Origin: Paenibacillus_F sp047238265
GTDB lineage: Bacteria > Bacillota > Bacilli > Paenibacillales > NBRC-103111
Assembly: GCF_047238265.1 (NCBI RefSeq)
Contig: NZ_JBDFMM010000001.1
Location: 4,650,001 to 4,714,000, forward strand
Length of the DNA stretch: 64,000 bases
Reading direction: 5' to 3'
A program made the position numbers and the translations under genes. Under the pieces are notes generated by a model that saw only the letters and a list, made by a program, of their open reading frames with translations, was not told the DNA's origin and did not search any database. Of the stretch, positions 1-8,724 are shown in pieces; the stretch's first letter is position 1; each line of letters begins with the position of its first letter.

Positions 1-1765
1 CTGCAAGGGGGATAAAAAAGATCATCCCGACCTGCATGGATACCGTCCGCCTGATCTCCTGGTCCGTAATCCCTATCCGGGTAAGAGCCCGGAATTGGGC
101 CTGATCTTCTTCGATCTCGGTAAACAGCTTGAAATATATCATGCTGCCCGAAGCGATAAAGAAAAGGAAACTGACGAAAATTCCGATAAACAGCATCAGC
201 GACATCAACTGCTTCGTTTCCAGATACTGATTGACGCGGGTCCCGAAATTTGTCTTCTCCTGCTCGGGAACCATATTTTCGATCTGATGGACGGTCGGAG
301 AGGCTTCCTCCCAATTTTTGATCTCATAGCCGTACAAAACGCTTTTGTCCTCGTCCGCAGTAGAGTCCATCATTTCCTTGTACTCCGACGCGTCCGTCAC
401 AAGCAAAGTCGAGATATCGAACTGGGTCGGGACAACGGACCCGTTAATTTGTTCTTCCAGCTTGAACGTTCTTGTTCCCGTTTTCATTTTCGCTACCAGG
501 TCTTGTCCGGGGGTGAAAGACTTGCGCTGCTGCTCTTTGTACGGATAAATGTACGAGGCATGCCCCCGTTCCACCCGCAGCTCCGGCTTGTTCAGCCGTT
601 TGGCCTGGGCGTTGTAGTCATCCTCCGACACGATGAACAGCTGCTGCTCGCGGACTCTGCCCCCCAGCTCGACGGGGACCCGGACCGGAATGCCCGCCAT
701 CCGCACTTCGTACTCCAGCTCGACCCCGTTCTGTTTCAGGGTCTTTTTTAATGCTTCCGGGTCTACTACACGGTGGCTGTTCAGCCCTTTTTCCGTAAAG
801 GCGATGGACTGGGGATAATGCTCCATAAGCTGGTTGCGGGTATCCTTAAGGATCACGTACACCGTACCCGATGCGGACAAGATGACAGCGGACAGGATGG
901 ACACCATAAACAGCATCCGCGCATTATCTTTCAGCTTGAACGTGAGCTGCGATATCGTAATCAGATTCGTCTGATTGTAATAAAGCGAAGTCCGTCGCTG
1001 AAGCCTCCGGAGAATAAACACGCTGCCCTGGGTGAACAAAAAGTACGTTCCCAGCACCGTAAGAAAGACGACCGGCATGAAATAGAGAATAAAATTTCTC
1101 AACGTAATCTGATAAGCCAGCGTATAGCCTGCGACCAGACAGACGGCCGAAAGCAGAACGAGCCAGACGGAGAAAACCGGCATTTTTTTCGGCTGCTTGG
1201 AAGCCCGGAGCAGGTCGATGATTTCCGAACGTCCCACTTGGTAAAGGGTCAGCAGGGTAATGGTCAGAAACAACAGCACAAATCCGATAACCGTCAGCAG
1301 AACCGCTTTAACCGGGATAACGAACCGGATGGGGGAATCGACTTCAAGAAGCCGGGCCAGCCCCATAAAAAACAGCTTGCTGAACAGCGATCCGATTCCG
1401 ATACCGGCGGCAACGGCCAGAATGGAAATCAGGACATTTTCCAGCAGCACCATCCGGCGGATTTGTCCTTTGGTCATGCCGAACAGCGTCAGCAGGCCGA
1501 ATTCTTTTTTCCGTGATTTAAAAAAGGCCGACATCGAGTACAGGATAAAAAAGAATGAAAAAATGATAATGATATAATCGCAGGCGATCATCACTTCCCG
1601 GATCTTAGAAGCGGCCGGCATTGAACCGTTTATGACGTCCGGATGCAGAATAAAAGCGGAGTAAATATAAAAAATCGTAACGGAGAACACGCTGCTCCAG
1701 AAAAAGGCGCCGTACTGGTGCCAGTTGCCGCGGATATTTTTAAGGGCGAGCTGTCGAAAATTCAT
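1..1765 (-). CDS. BceB-type ABC transporter permease (FtsX family), 3' end beyond window
   Basis: Membrane permease of a peptide-antibiotic sensing and detoxification transporter. The 588 visible codons read open from an ATG at 1765 to the window edge. An N-terminal membrane helix, a three-helix FtsX-like block (about residues 55-170) and two further helices (about 195-245) come first; a helix at about 270-290 then leads into an extracellular domain of roughly 200 residues, followed by another helix at about 520. That large extracellular loop between membrane blocks is the hallmark of BceB-like permeases, which bind lipid II-cycle antibiotics such as bacitracin. The start overlaps the end of the ATPase gene by 26 bases, so translation is probably coupled. 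The C-terminus is missing only because the window ends. Substrate is not predictable. Confidence 0.9.
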   Translation of the reverse strand, partial: MNFRQLALKNIRGNWHQYGAFFWSSVFSVTIFYIYSAFILHPDVINGSMPAASKIREVMIACDYIIIIFSFFFILYSMSAFFKSRKKEFGLLTLFGMTKGQIRRMVLLENVLISILAVAAGIGIGSLFSKLFFMGLARLLEVDSPIRFVIPVKAVLLTVIGFVLLFLTITLLTLYQVGRSEIIDLLRASKQPKKMPVFSVWLVLLSAVCLVAGYTLAYQITLRNFILYFMPVVFLTVLGTYFLFTQGSVFILRRLQRRTSLYYNQTNLITISQLTFKLKDNARMLFMVSILSAVILSASGTVYVILKDTRNQLMEHYPQSIAFTEKGLNSHRVVDPEALKKTLKQNGVELEYEVRMAGIPVRVPVELGGRVREQQLFIVSEDDYNAQAKRLNKPELRVERGHASYIYPYKEQQRKSFTPGQDLVAKMKTGTRTFKLEEQINGSVVPTQFDISTLLVTDASEYKEMMDSTADEDKSVLYGYEIKNWEEASPTVHQIENMVPEQEKTNFGTRVNQYLETKQLMSLMLFIGIFVSFLFFIASGSMIYFKLFTEIEEDQAQFRALTRIGITDQEIRRTVSMQVGMIFFIPLA

Positions 1766-2516
1766 CGAAATTCCCCCCAAGCACGCTTAACGAATCGAGA
1801 ATCTGCTGGAAAAAGGCCTGCCGGTTCGCCCCCCGTCTCAGTTCGGAGAAGAACTTCCCGTCCTTGATAAACACAATCCGCTTGCAGTAGCTCGCCGCAA
1901 AGGGATCGTGCGTAACCATCATGATGGTGGCGCCGAGCTGCTCGTTCAGCTCTTTGAGCGATTCCATCACATCCTTGGCGGCTTTGGAATCCAGGTTGCC
2001 CGTCAGTTCGTCCGCAAGCAGAATGGACGGCCTGTGGATGATGGCCCGGGCGATGGCCGCCCTCTGTTTCTGTCCGCCGGACACTTCGTATGTCCGTTTG
2101 TCCAGAATCGCCGTAATTCCGAGAAGTTCGGCGCAGGGCTTAAGCCGGCTTTCGATTTCCGCTACCGGCTTTTTGTCCAGGGCAAGCGGGAGGATAATAT
2201 TTTCCCGGATCGACAAGGTGTCGAGAAGATTGAAATCCTGGAAAATAAATCCCAGCTCACGGCGCCGGAACAACGCGAGCTGCTTTCCCGATAAAGCCGC
2301 GGGATCGGTTCCGTTGATTTCGATATGGCCGCTTGTCGGCTTATCGATCGTGGCCAGTATGTTAAGGAGCGTCGTTTTGCCGCTTCCCGAAGGCCCCATA
2401 ACGCCGACGAACTCCCCTTCGCCGATTTCAAGGCCGATGTTCTCCAGTGCTTTGTACGTCAGATTGCTTTTCGTTCCGTATATTTTCGTTACCTGCTCGG
2501 CTTTCAAAACCGCCAT
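1740..2516 (-). CDS. BceA-type ABC transporter ATP-binding protein
   Basis: ATPase partner of the adjoining BceB-like permease, 258 residues. Walker A is GPSGSGKT (about residue 44), the Q-loop is in FIFQDFN, the signature is VSGGQKQR and the H-loop is in MVTHDP. The Walker B / D-loop stretch reads LLADELTGNLD, with Leu where the family usually has Pro (ADEPTGNLD). The ATG at 2516 is chosen because GGAGGG lies 6 bases upstream; an ATG five codons earlier overlaps that ribosome site. About 114 bases separate it from the kinase gene, room for its own BceR-dependent promoter, as in other bce loci (inference; no operator identified). Confidence 0.92.
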   Translation of the reverse strand: MAVLKAEQVTKIYGTKSNLTYKALENIGLEIGEGEFVGVMGPSGSGKTTLLNILATIDKPTSGHIEINGTDPAALSGKQLALFRRRELGFIFQDFNLLDTLSIRENIILPLALDKKPVAEIESRLKPCAELLGITAILDKRTYEVSGGQKQRAAIARAIIHRPSILLADELTGNLDSKAAKDVMESLKELNEQLGATIMMVTHDPFAASYCKRIVFIKDGKFFSELRRGANRQAFFQQILDSLSVLGGNFDEFSTARP

Positions 2517-2630
2517 CCGGTATCCCTCCATTGATGATGTCTATGTTCCTAGTATAGACCTCTGAAGAGAAGCCACCTATTGATTTGCCTTTCAATGCGG
2601 CAGGTTAACCTTACATTTTCGTCACCCGGA

Positions 2631-3758
2631 CTATTCTCCGTACTCTCCGTCCCACTCTCGCCCTTCTAACCGGTGGAGGCCCTGGCTCTGAAACATCAGG
2701 CTGACCGCCGTCCCGTGGCCGGGCTCGGATTCGATGGCAACCCGGTGTCCCAGCCGGGACATCACCTGTTTGACGAGATACAGCCCCATCCCCGTCGACT
2801 CCGTAACGACGCCCCTTCCGTTCTCTCCCGTGAAAAAAGCGTCAAAAACCCGCGGCAGGTCTTCCGGAGCGATACCGATGCCGCTGTCCTGAACCGTAAG
2901 CCGGATGCCGTAAGACTGCTCTTCGATCCGGATAAGAAGCAGCTTGTTTCCTTCCTGCTTGCGGGAGTATTTAATGGCGTTGCCGATAAGCTGGTGCAGG
3001 ACGAACGAGAGCCATTTTTCGTCCGTTTCCACATAGACGCCGGAGGCGAAAGTCTCGATTTTCGGAAAAATGGAAGCGCGTATACAGGCTTTCTTGTATT
3101 CGTTTACGACCCGCCGGGCTACGGCCGTAAGCTCGATCCGCCGCGGATGGACATCCAGCTCGAATTTTTCGAGCCTTGCCGTATAGAGCATCATCTGAAG
3201 ACCCGAGGCGATCTTCTCGTTCTCCTCTTGAATGCTTGTGAGAAGCTCTTTCATCCGCTCCGGCGCCTCAGGGGGGATCGGCCTCCCTTCCGACTGCTGG
3301 ATAAGCAGGTCGATGACGGACACCGGTGTTTTGAGCTGGTGAACCCATTGGTTCGTAAAATGCAGATGCTGCTCCTGAGCCGAGCGGTAGGAAGACAGCC
3401 TGGATAAATAAGCCCGGTGCTGCTTCTGCAGCAGCTCGTTTACCGCCTGCTGCTCCCGCGTCCGGAACGGCAGAAACACCGCACTGTCCAGCGAGCTTTG
3501 ATCGGATTCGCCGAGCCGCTTGTTCAGTGCGTTTGCATACCCGGCCTGCCGGACATAATCATAAATCAGGACGGCCGCCCACACGGTTCCGGCGAGCAGG
3601 AACAGGTACAGCAAATTGTCCGGTTTAAGAGGCAGCCCCGCCTCCATACGGTCCAGCCACAAAAGGACCAGAATAAGCAGGATAGCGAAAAAGAAGGCGG
3701 CCGTATACAAAAGCCGGTCGAGCAAAAATTTTTTCCACGTCCAGGCTTTGTCATGCAT
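2631..3758 (-). CDS. BceS-like intramembrane-sensing histidine kinase
   Basis: Sensor kinase of 375 residues that partners the response regulator upstream. Two membrane helices (about 16-36 and 48-66) are joined by only about a dozen residues, the intramembrane-sensing layout in which the kinase detects its ABC transporter and not the antibiotic itself. The phospho-acceptor box is NQWVHQLKTPVSVI with His about 140. Downstream N, G1 and G2 boxes (NAIKYS, DSGIGIA, GMGLYL) form the ATPase domain. The start overlaps the last 8 bases of the regulator gene, indicating coupled translation. Autoregulation through the transporter is inferred from the family. Confidence 0.92.
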   Translation of the reverse strand: MHDKAWTWKKFLLDRLLYTAAFFFAILLILVLLWLDRMEAGLPLKPDNLLYLFLLAGTVWAAVLIYDYVRQAGYANALNKRLGESDQSSLDSAVFLPFRTREQQAVNELLQKQHRAYLSRLSSYRSAQEQHLHFTNQWVHQLKTPVSVIDLLIQQSEGRPIPPEAPERMKELLTSIQEENEKIASGLQMMLYTARLEKFELDVHPRRIELTAVARRVVNEYKKACIRASIFPKIETFASGVYVETDEKWLSFVLHQLIGNAIKYSRKQEGNKLLLIRIEEQSYGIRLTVQDSGIGIAPEDLPRVFDAFFTGENGRGVVTESTGMGLYLVKQVMSRLGHRVAIESEPGHGTAVSLMFQSQGLHRLEGREWDGEYGE

Positions 3759-4461
3759 CGCCGCTCTTCCCCCATTCCGTCTGAAGACGGTAGCCTTGGC
3801 CCCGGACCGTTTCGATAATCCCCGGCAGGCCGATTTCTTCCAGCTTCCGCCTTACCCGGGTGACGTTCACCGTCAGCGTGTTGTCATCGACGAAATGAAC
3901 GTCGTCCCAGAGAGCCTCCAGCAGCTCCTCCCTGGCTGTAATGCTTCCCGCCTTCTGGGCCAGGCAGTCGAACAGCAGCAGCTCGTTTTTCGTCAGTTCC
4001 ATCCGTTTACCGCCGAATTCCAGGCTGTTTTTCAACCGGTCGAGCTTCAGCCCGTTGAGCTCCCATTCGTCTCTGGACGGCTGCGCCTGGGCGTATTCCC
4101 CGTACGCGCGGCGGAGTGCGCCTTTGACCTTGGCCAGCACGACGTCCAGATTAAACGGCTTCGTCAAATAGTCGTCACCGCCGTTTTCGATCGCCATCAC
4201 CTGGTCCATTTCTCCCGTCCGCGCCGACAGGAAAATAATCGGCACATTGGAGAACGTGCGGATTTGACGGCACCAGTAGAACCCGTCGTAGCGGGGAAGA
4301 TTGATGTCCAGTAAAATGAGATCCGGTTCCAGCTCGGCGGCCTCTCCCTTAATATCTTGAAACCGCACCGCGCGGAAAACCTCGTATTCATATTTGGTTA
4401 ACGTATCTTTCAAAATGTGGGCGATTTTATCATCGTCCTCGACAATCAGAATGCGGTACAT
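3751..4461 (-). CDS. BceR-like OmpR-family response regulator
   Basis: Response regulator of 236 residues: receiver domain (1-115, acidic pocket ED/D at 9-11, phospho-acceptor Asp 52 in LLDINLP, conserved Lys in TKPF) followed by an OmpR/PhoB winged helix (about 135-232, ending RGQGYRL). It heads the four-gene set regulator-kinase-ATPase-permease on the minus strand and should activate the transporter genes. The start at 4461 is preferred because GGGAGG sits 6 bases upstream and the receiver begins MYRILIVEDD; an upstream in-frame ATG would add 15 unconserved residues. Confidence 0.92.
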   Translation of the reverse strand: MYRILIVEDDDKIAHILKDTLTKYEYEVFRAVRFQDIKGEAAELEPDLILLDINLPRYDGFYWCRQIRTFSNVPIIFLSARTGEMDQVMAIENGGDDYLTKPFNLDVVLAKVKGALRRAYGEYAQAQPSRDEWELNGLKLDRLKNSLEFGGKRMELTKNELLLFDCLAQKAGSITAREELLEALWDDVHFVDDNTLTVNVTRVRRKLEEIGLPGIIETVRGQGYRLQTEWGKSGDA

Positions 4462-4523
4462 GACTTCCCTCCCGGTGTTTTCTGATACGGTCCCACCTTT
4501 TTTCAATGGACTAAGCGGCCAGC

Positions 4524-4563
4524 AAAAGAAGCACCCGTCAGCCTAAGCCGCAGGGTGCTTCCG
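4524..4563 (-). terminator. Intrinsic terminator after zwf
   Basis: Inverted repeat AAGCACCC...GGGTGCTT (4529-4536 and 4553-4560). Read on the minus strand it is followed by a T-rich stretch, so it suits the end of zwf and separates it from the bce operon. Confidence 0.7.
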
Positions 4564-4596
4564 TAAACCTCTTGTTCATGTAACCGGAACGTCCGG

Positions 4597-6114
4597 TTAT
4601 GACTGGCTCGCCCAGATGACTTCGCCTTCATGCTGGCCGTTAACCGGCCACCATTTGAATCCGTCCGCGGCGAGCAGCTCGTTGGCCGCATCCGGTCCCC
4701 AGGAGCCTGCCGGATAATGGGCCAGGTCCCCGCCGTTTTCTTTCCACGCCTGGGCGATAGCGTCCACGAACTGCCATGCGTGCGCCACTTCGTCCCAGCG
4801 GGTGAAGTAGGTGGAATCTCCGCGCATAGCGTCGAAGATGAGACGCTCGTACGCTTCCGGCGTGTTCAGTCCGACCTGACAGCTCTGGCAGAAATCCATC
4901 GCGATCGGGATAATGACGCCTTCGGCACCCGGCTTTTTGGCATTCATCTGCAAATAAATACCTTCCATCGGGTTCACGCGGAATACAAGCAGATTCGGCT
5001 GCAAGTCATGCTTGTTAGCCAGGTAAACGTTGTCCGGCACGTTTTTGAACTCTACCACAACCTCCGTGGATTTCACGGGCAGACGCTTGCCGGTACGAAT
5101 GTAGAACGGAACGCCCGCCCAACGGAAGTTGTCCACAAAAACACGTGCCGCCAAATACGTTTCCGTGTTCGATTCGGGATTGACGCTCTCTTCGCTGCGG
5201 TAAGCCGGCATTTCCTTGCCGTTCAGCTTCCCGGCCGTATACTGGCCGCGTACGACATTCTTGCCGACCTCTTCGGCGGACTCGAAAGAACGCAGGGAAC
5301 GCAGCACCTTCACCTTCTCATCCCGGATATCTTCCGGATGAAGACGGCTAGGCGGCTCCATGGCCATCATCGCAAGCATCTGGAGCATATGGTTCTGCGC
5401 CATATCGCGCAGAGCCCCTGAATGGTCGTAATAACCGCCGCGGTCTTCGACGCCGACGGTTTCGCCTAGCGTGATCTGGATGTTGGCTATGTACTTGTTA
5501 TTCCACAGCGGCTCGAAGAACGCGTTAGCAAAACGCACCACTTCAATGTTCTGAACCATTTCTTTACCCAGGTAATGGTCAATGCGGTAAATATCTTTCT
5601 CCTCGAACACCTGACGGAGCTGCTGGTTCAGCTTGCCTGCGGACTCCAGATCGTAACCGAACGGCTTCTCGATCACGAGACGATGCCAGCCGGTGGTTTC
5701 CAGCAGGCCGCCTTCGCGGAGGTTGTAAGACACGTTGCCGAACAGCTCCGGCGCAAGCGCCAGGTAGAACAAACGGTTGCCGTTGGTCTGGAACTTGACG
5801 TCAAGCTGCTGCGTCAGCGTATTCAATTGGCGGAACCCGTCCACATTGTTAATGTCGAGCGGTAAATATTCGAAATGTTCGGCAAATTTAGCCCAGTCCT
5901 CGTCGTCCTGCACATGATGACGGGCGAATTCGTTAATGGAATCACGCAGATCTTCGCGGAACTGCTCGTTCGTCCTGGAACGGCGCGCAAGTCCGATTAC
6001 GGCGAAATGTTCATTCAGCTTGCCTTCACGGTACAGGCTGTAAAAGGCGGGAAACAGTTTTCTCTTGGCCAAATCTCCTGTAGCTCCGAAAATCAGAAAA
6101 ACAGCACCATTCAT
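4597..6114 (-). CDS. zwf: Glucose-6-phosphate 1-dehydrogenase
   Basis: Cytosolic enzyme of 505 residues that oxidises glucose 6-phosphate to 6-phosphogluconolactone with NADP+, the entry step of the oxidative pentose phosphate pathway. The N-terminal Rossmann motif is FGATGDLAKRK, the substrate and catalytic signature is RIDHYLGKE, and EKPFG precedes it; length matches the family. The ATG at 6114 places the nucleotide-binding fold at the very start, while an upstream in-frame ATG would add 19 residues with no similarity to the family. The gene stands alone between two opposite or terminated units. Confidence 0.97.
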   Translation of the reverse strand: MNGAVFLIFGATGDLAKRKLFPAFYSLYREGKLNEHFAVIGLARRSRTNEQFREDLRDSINEFARHHVQDDEDWAKFAEHFEYLPLDINNVDGFRQLNTLTQQLDVKFQTNGNRLFYLALAPELFGNVSYNLREGGLLETTGWHRLVIEKPFGYDLESAGKLNQQLRQVFEEKDIYRIDHYLGKEMVQNIEVVRFANAFFEPLWNNKYIANIQITLGETVGVEDRGGYYDHSGALRDMAQNHMLQMLAMMAMEPPSRLHPEDIRDEKVKVLRSLRSFESAEEVGKNVVRGQYTAGKLNGKEMPAYRSEESVNPESNTETYLAARVFVDNFRWAGVPFYIRTGKRLPVKSTEVVVEFKNVPDNVYLANKHDLQPNLLVFRVNPMEGIYLQMNAKKPGAEGVIIPIAMDFCQSCQVGLNTPEAYERLIFDAMRGDSTYFTRWDEVAHAWQFVDAIAQAWKENGGDLAHYPAGSWGPDAANELLAADGFKWWPVNGQHEGEVIWASQS

Positions 6115-6273
6115 CGTCGCATCATTCTTTCTCTTTGGTTTTAGATTAGAATAAGCATACCGAAATTGCAAAAGGGATTCAACTTTTTTTCACAAACCGG
6201 GCATCTGTCCAATCCGTTCCCGCTTCCCCGCCATAGGCTGTTATCAGAATTCTCCCCATGGAGGTGCAGTACG

Positions 6274-6594
6274 GTGCAGCGAATCGATCCTGCAAACAGT
6301 GAGCAGATCCGGCCCCATATCGGCAGCCCCGTTCTCGTTTATTTAAGAGACGGCGCGGAAATTTTCGGTATACTCAGCCGGCTTGATCAAGGAAATCTCA
6401 TCTTAAACGAAGAACCCGTTGTAGAACGTCCTTCTGCAAAAACGGGCAAAAAATTAAAAGTGGCCAAGACCGGCCGGAAAAAATCGTCTCCCCCGGCCGA
6501 CCGGGAAAGTCAGGCCGTTATCGCCCATTCGGCGGGATATTCTCCTATCGTTCTTGACCGGAAGTTTGTCGCCGCCCTGATCGCACTTCAATAG
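6274..6594 (+). CDS. Small Sm-like-fold hypothetical protein
   Basis: Protein of 106 residues from a GTG start with GGAGG 8 bases upstream; the first half (about 18-47) reads as an Sm-like beta-barrel stretch (VLVYLRDGAEIFGILSRLD then LILNEE), followed by a basic linker rich in Lys and Ser and a short conserved-looking tail. Function unknown. An open frame extends further upstream but lacks a ribosome site. It is divergent from zwf and followed by a terminator. A second gene with a similar N-terminal stretch occurs at 60405. The Sm-like assignment rests on pattern only. Confidence 0.6.
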   Translation: MQRIDPANSEQIRPHIGSPVLVYLRDGAEIFGILSRLDQGNLILNEEPVVERPSAKTGKKLKVAKTGRKKSSPPADRESQAVIAHSAGYSPIVLDRKFVAALIALQ

Positions 6595-6624
6595 AAAGCG
6601 GTCGTTTATCTTACTATCCCCAAA

Positions 6625-6657
6625 AACCAGGAATGGACACATTCCCGGTTTTTTCTT
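6625..6657 (+). terminator. Intrinsic terminator
   Basis: Imperfect stem AACCAGGAAT / ATTCCCGGTT followed by TTTTTTC on the plus strand, 30 bases after the Sm-like gene; an A-run on the other side could let it also serve the convergent acetyltransferase gene. Confidence 0.65.
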
Positions 6658-6679
6658 TTACCACCTCAGGGAAACGTTT

Positions 6680-7117
6680 TTACAGCTTTTTTTCCATTAA
6701 ATGAAGACGCAGTTGAGGCACATAGCTTTTAACGGTATACCCTTTCGCCAGATAGAAGGAAATGGCCTTCTCATTCACAGAATCTACATATAGCCGCGAA
6801 GTCCGGCATTTCCTTTTGCGGCCGTATTTTTCGGCCTGCTCCATTAGGGACGTCCCCAGCCCACGGCCCTGAAAACGCGCATCGACCGCCAGCATATCGA
6901 CAAACAGGCTGTCATCCGACACCTGAACGCTCACAAAACCGGCAGCGAAAGCCCCTTCGTCAGCTACGAAAGTTTCTCCCAGCTTGAATCTTTTCTTCAT
7001 TTCCGAAAGGTTAACGTCCGCTTCCGGCACAGTCATTCTTGTGTAAGGCAAAAGCTCCTTTTCGGTCAGACGCACCAGTATCCTGTCATCCTTGGCCGGA
7101 ATTCGTTTGCGGATCAA
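6680..7117 (-). CDS. GNAT-family N-acetyltransferase
   Basis: Predicted acetyl-CoA-dependent acetyltransferase of 145 residues. The acetyl-CoA loop reads RFQGRGLGTSLM (about 93-104), preceded by the beta-strand LFVDMLAVDA and followed by a C-terminal SVNEKAISFYLAKGY stretch typical of the fold. The TTG at 7117 is chosen because GGAGG lies 9 bases upstream and overlaps the alternative ATG region; ATGs at 7135 and 7153 have no ribosome site. Substrate unknown. It is a single gene, convergent with the Sm-like gene. Confidence 0.8.
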   Translation of the reverse strand: MIRKRIPAKDDRILVRLTEKELLPYTRMTVPEADVNLSEMKKRFKLGETFVADEGAFAAGFVSVQVSDDSLFVDMLAVDARFQGRGLGTSLMEQAEKYGRKRKCRTSRLYVDSVNEKAISFYLAKGYTVKSYVPQLRLHLMEKKL

Positions 7118-7216
7118 GAAACATCGCCTCCACATGGTTTGCAGATACTGCATGGTATGCGAAATGGCAGGCTTTGCTCCGTAAACAGGTATTTATCCTC
7201 CAAGTTTTTACCGGTT

Positions 7217-7306
7217 TTACTTCTTATACTTTTTGGACATGCCCCACATAAAAACCACGCATAGGACAAGAAATCCGATGATGACTAATATCGTTGACCC
7301 GTTCAC
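7217..7306 (-). CDS. 29-residue single-pass membrane peptide
   Basis: A very short frame starting at GTG 7306 with AAAGGGGA 7 bases upstream. It encodes a short polar head, one hydrophobic helix (about residues 5-22: ILVIIGFLVLCVVFMW) and a basic tail GMSKKYKK, giving an N-out/C-in topology by the positive-inside rule. A longer in-frame reading upstream to 7465 has no ribosome site and atypical composition. Function unknown; similar small peptides are common in Bacillales and often go unannotated. Confidence 0.55.
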   Translation of the reverse strand: MNGSTILVIIGFLVLCVVFMWGMSKKYKK

Positions 7307-7573
7307 TGTCAAATCCCCTTTGTTTACCCTATCTGATATGCCTTCATTGTAAGTCGCCGGACGGGAAGCGTCAAACCGGCCGTCTGACCTTTCCAGATCG
7401 GAATGAAAAGTCGGCAGCCAAAGCTCCGGCAAGCAGCGATAAATAAATTTTATAAACTTGTCCAACTTGATGCTTTCAAAACGTCGAAAACGTGGTAATA
7501 TGTTTGTAACTATATGGAAATCGAAAAAAGAAGGAATTTATAAAAGCACGTTCCTGAAAGGTGGCGGACGGTT

Positions 7574-8035
7574 ATGTATATAGTTACACCCCAGTACGTG
7601 AATGAGACGTACCGCAGTCATTCCAGTTTATTTCGGATTCAGGCCATCCGCCGTATGAACGGGCTTGGTCCCGTAAGCCCGCGCGGGCCCTTTCCCGAAA
7701 TGCTTTATACCCGGCAGGAACGGAGCGGCAAGGCAGCCCCGGCGGAACAGAGTTCTGCCGGCACACTTCCCGCCGACCAGCGGGACGCCGCTGCCGGTAA
7801 AGATACCCGGCAGCAATCCGGCATGCCGGCTATGCTCCGCAGGCTGGGGGAAGCGAACGAGTGGAAGCGGCCCAAAGATTATGACCGCCCGGATCGCTCG
7901 GAGTACACGGAAGAAGCGGATGAACCGCTGTTTCAAACCGGCGGAGCTATGCACCAGATGCAGCTGAACAAAGCGCTTCAAGCCTACCGTCCGTTCATCA
8001 GGAAGCAAACTGATCCGGAGCCGGCCGCTTTATAA
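7574..8035 (+). CDS. Hypothetical protein
   Basis: Polar, probably cytosolic protein of 153 residues with no membrane segment or signal peptide. A Gly/Pro/Ala-rich, low-complexity middle (about 40-85) separates a N-terminal stretch beginning MYIVTPQYVNETY from a charged C-terminal part. A ribosome site (AAAGGTGG) precedes the ATG, and a strong hairpin terminator follows directly. No family recognised. It is convergent with the liaFSR operon. Codon use looks like the neighbouring genes, which supports it being real. Confidence 0.6.
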   Translation: MYIVTPQYVNETYRSHSSLFRIQAIRRMNGLGPVSPRGPFPEMLYTRQERSGKAAPAEQSSAGTLPADQRDAAAGKDTRQQSGMPAMLRRLGEANEWKRPKDYDRPDRSEYTEEADEPLFQTGGAMHQMQLNKALQAYRPFIRKQTDPEPAAL

Positions 8036-8037
8036 GG

Positions 8038-8075
8038 GAAGCCCGTACCGCCATCTCGCGGTACGGGCTTTTAGG
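8038..8075. terminator. Bidirectional terminator between 7574 gene and liaR
   Basis: Perfect stem AAGCCCGTACCG(C) / (G)CGGTACGGGCTT with a short loop; T-rich on the plus side. Lies between two convergent genes. Confidence 0.75.
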
Positions 8076-8082
8076 TTGCGCT

Positions 8083-8724
8083 TTATTCCGCCAGTCCATG
8101 CTTAAACGCATAAATGGCCGCTTGGGTGCGGTCTTCGACGCCCAGCTTGGCCAAAACATTCGTTACATGGAATTTAACGGTTTTAATTCCGATGAACAGA
8201 TCATCGGCGACTTCCTGATTGGATTTGCCCGCGGCAATGAGCCGGAGCACTTCCATTTCGCGTTCGGTCAAATCTTCATGAGGAGCGGCTTCCGGTTTCG
8301 GCTGCCGGAAACGGTTCATCAGCTTCGAAGCTACCTGCGACTCCAGAATGGATTGTCCTTTCGCGGCGGCGCGGATAGCCTGGGCGATTTCCGTGGCGCG
8401 TGATGTCTTGAGCAGATAGCTGAACGCCCCCGCTTCCAGAACCGGATACATTTTCTCGTCATCGAGAAAGCTCGTCAACACGATAACTTTGCAGTCCGGG
8501 TAAAGCTGTAGCAGCTTCCGCGTCGTCTCGATACCGTCCATGCCCTCCATGACCAGGTCCATCAGCACGACGTCCGGCTTGTATTCCTGTGCCAGCCGGA
8601 TTCCGTCCTCCCCGTTGCTGGCTTCGCCGACTACCTCGATTCCCTCTTCCGTACCGAGAACGGCCGCCAGCCCTATCCGGACCATTTCGTGGTCGTCGAC
8701 CAGCAGCACTTTAACCATGTCCAC
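8083..8724 (-). CDS. liaR: LiaR-type NarL/FixJ response regulator
   Basis: Response regulator of 213 residues: receiver (1-120; phospho-acceptor Asp 56 in VLMDLVMEG; Lys in LLKTS) and a LuxR-type helix-turn-helix (about 148-210, LTEREMEVLRLIAAGKSNQEVA, split here only by domain boundary). It closely resembles LiaR/VraR, which answers cell-wall antibiotics. Its start overlaps the stop of the kinase gene by a single base. Together with liaS and liaF it forms a three-component envelope-stress system; no liaIH target genes are visible in the window, so the regulon must be elsewhere or different. Confidence 0.93.
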   Translation of the reverse strand: MDMVKVLLVDDHEMVRIGLAAVLGTEEGIEVVGEASNGEDGIRLAQEYKPDVVLMDLVMEGMDGIETTRKLLQLYPDCKVIVLTSFLDDEKMYPVLEAGAFSYLLKTSRATEIAQAIRAAAKGQSILESQVASKLMNRFRQPKPEAAPHEDLTEREMEVLRLIAAGKSNQEVADDLFIGIKTVKFHVTNVLAKLGVEDRTQAAIYAFKHGLAE

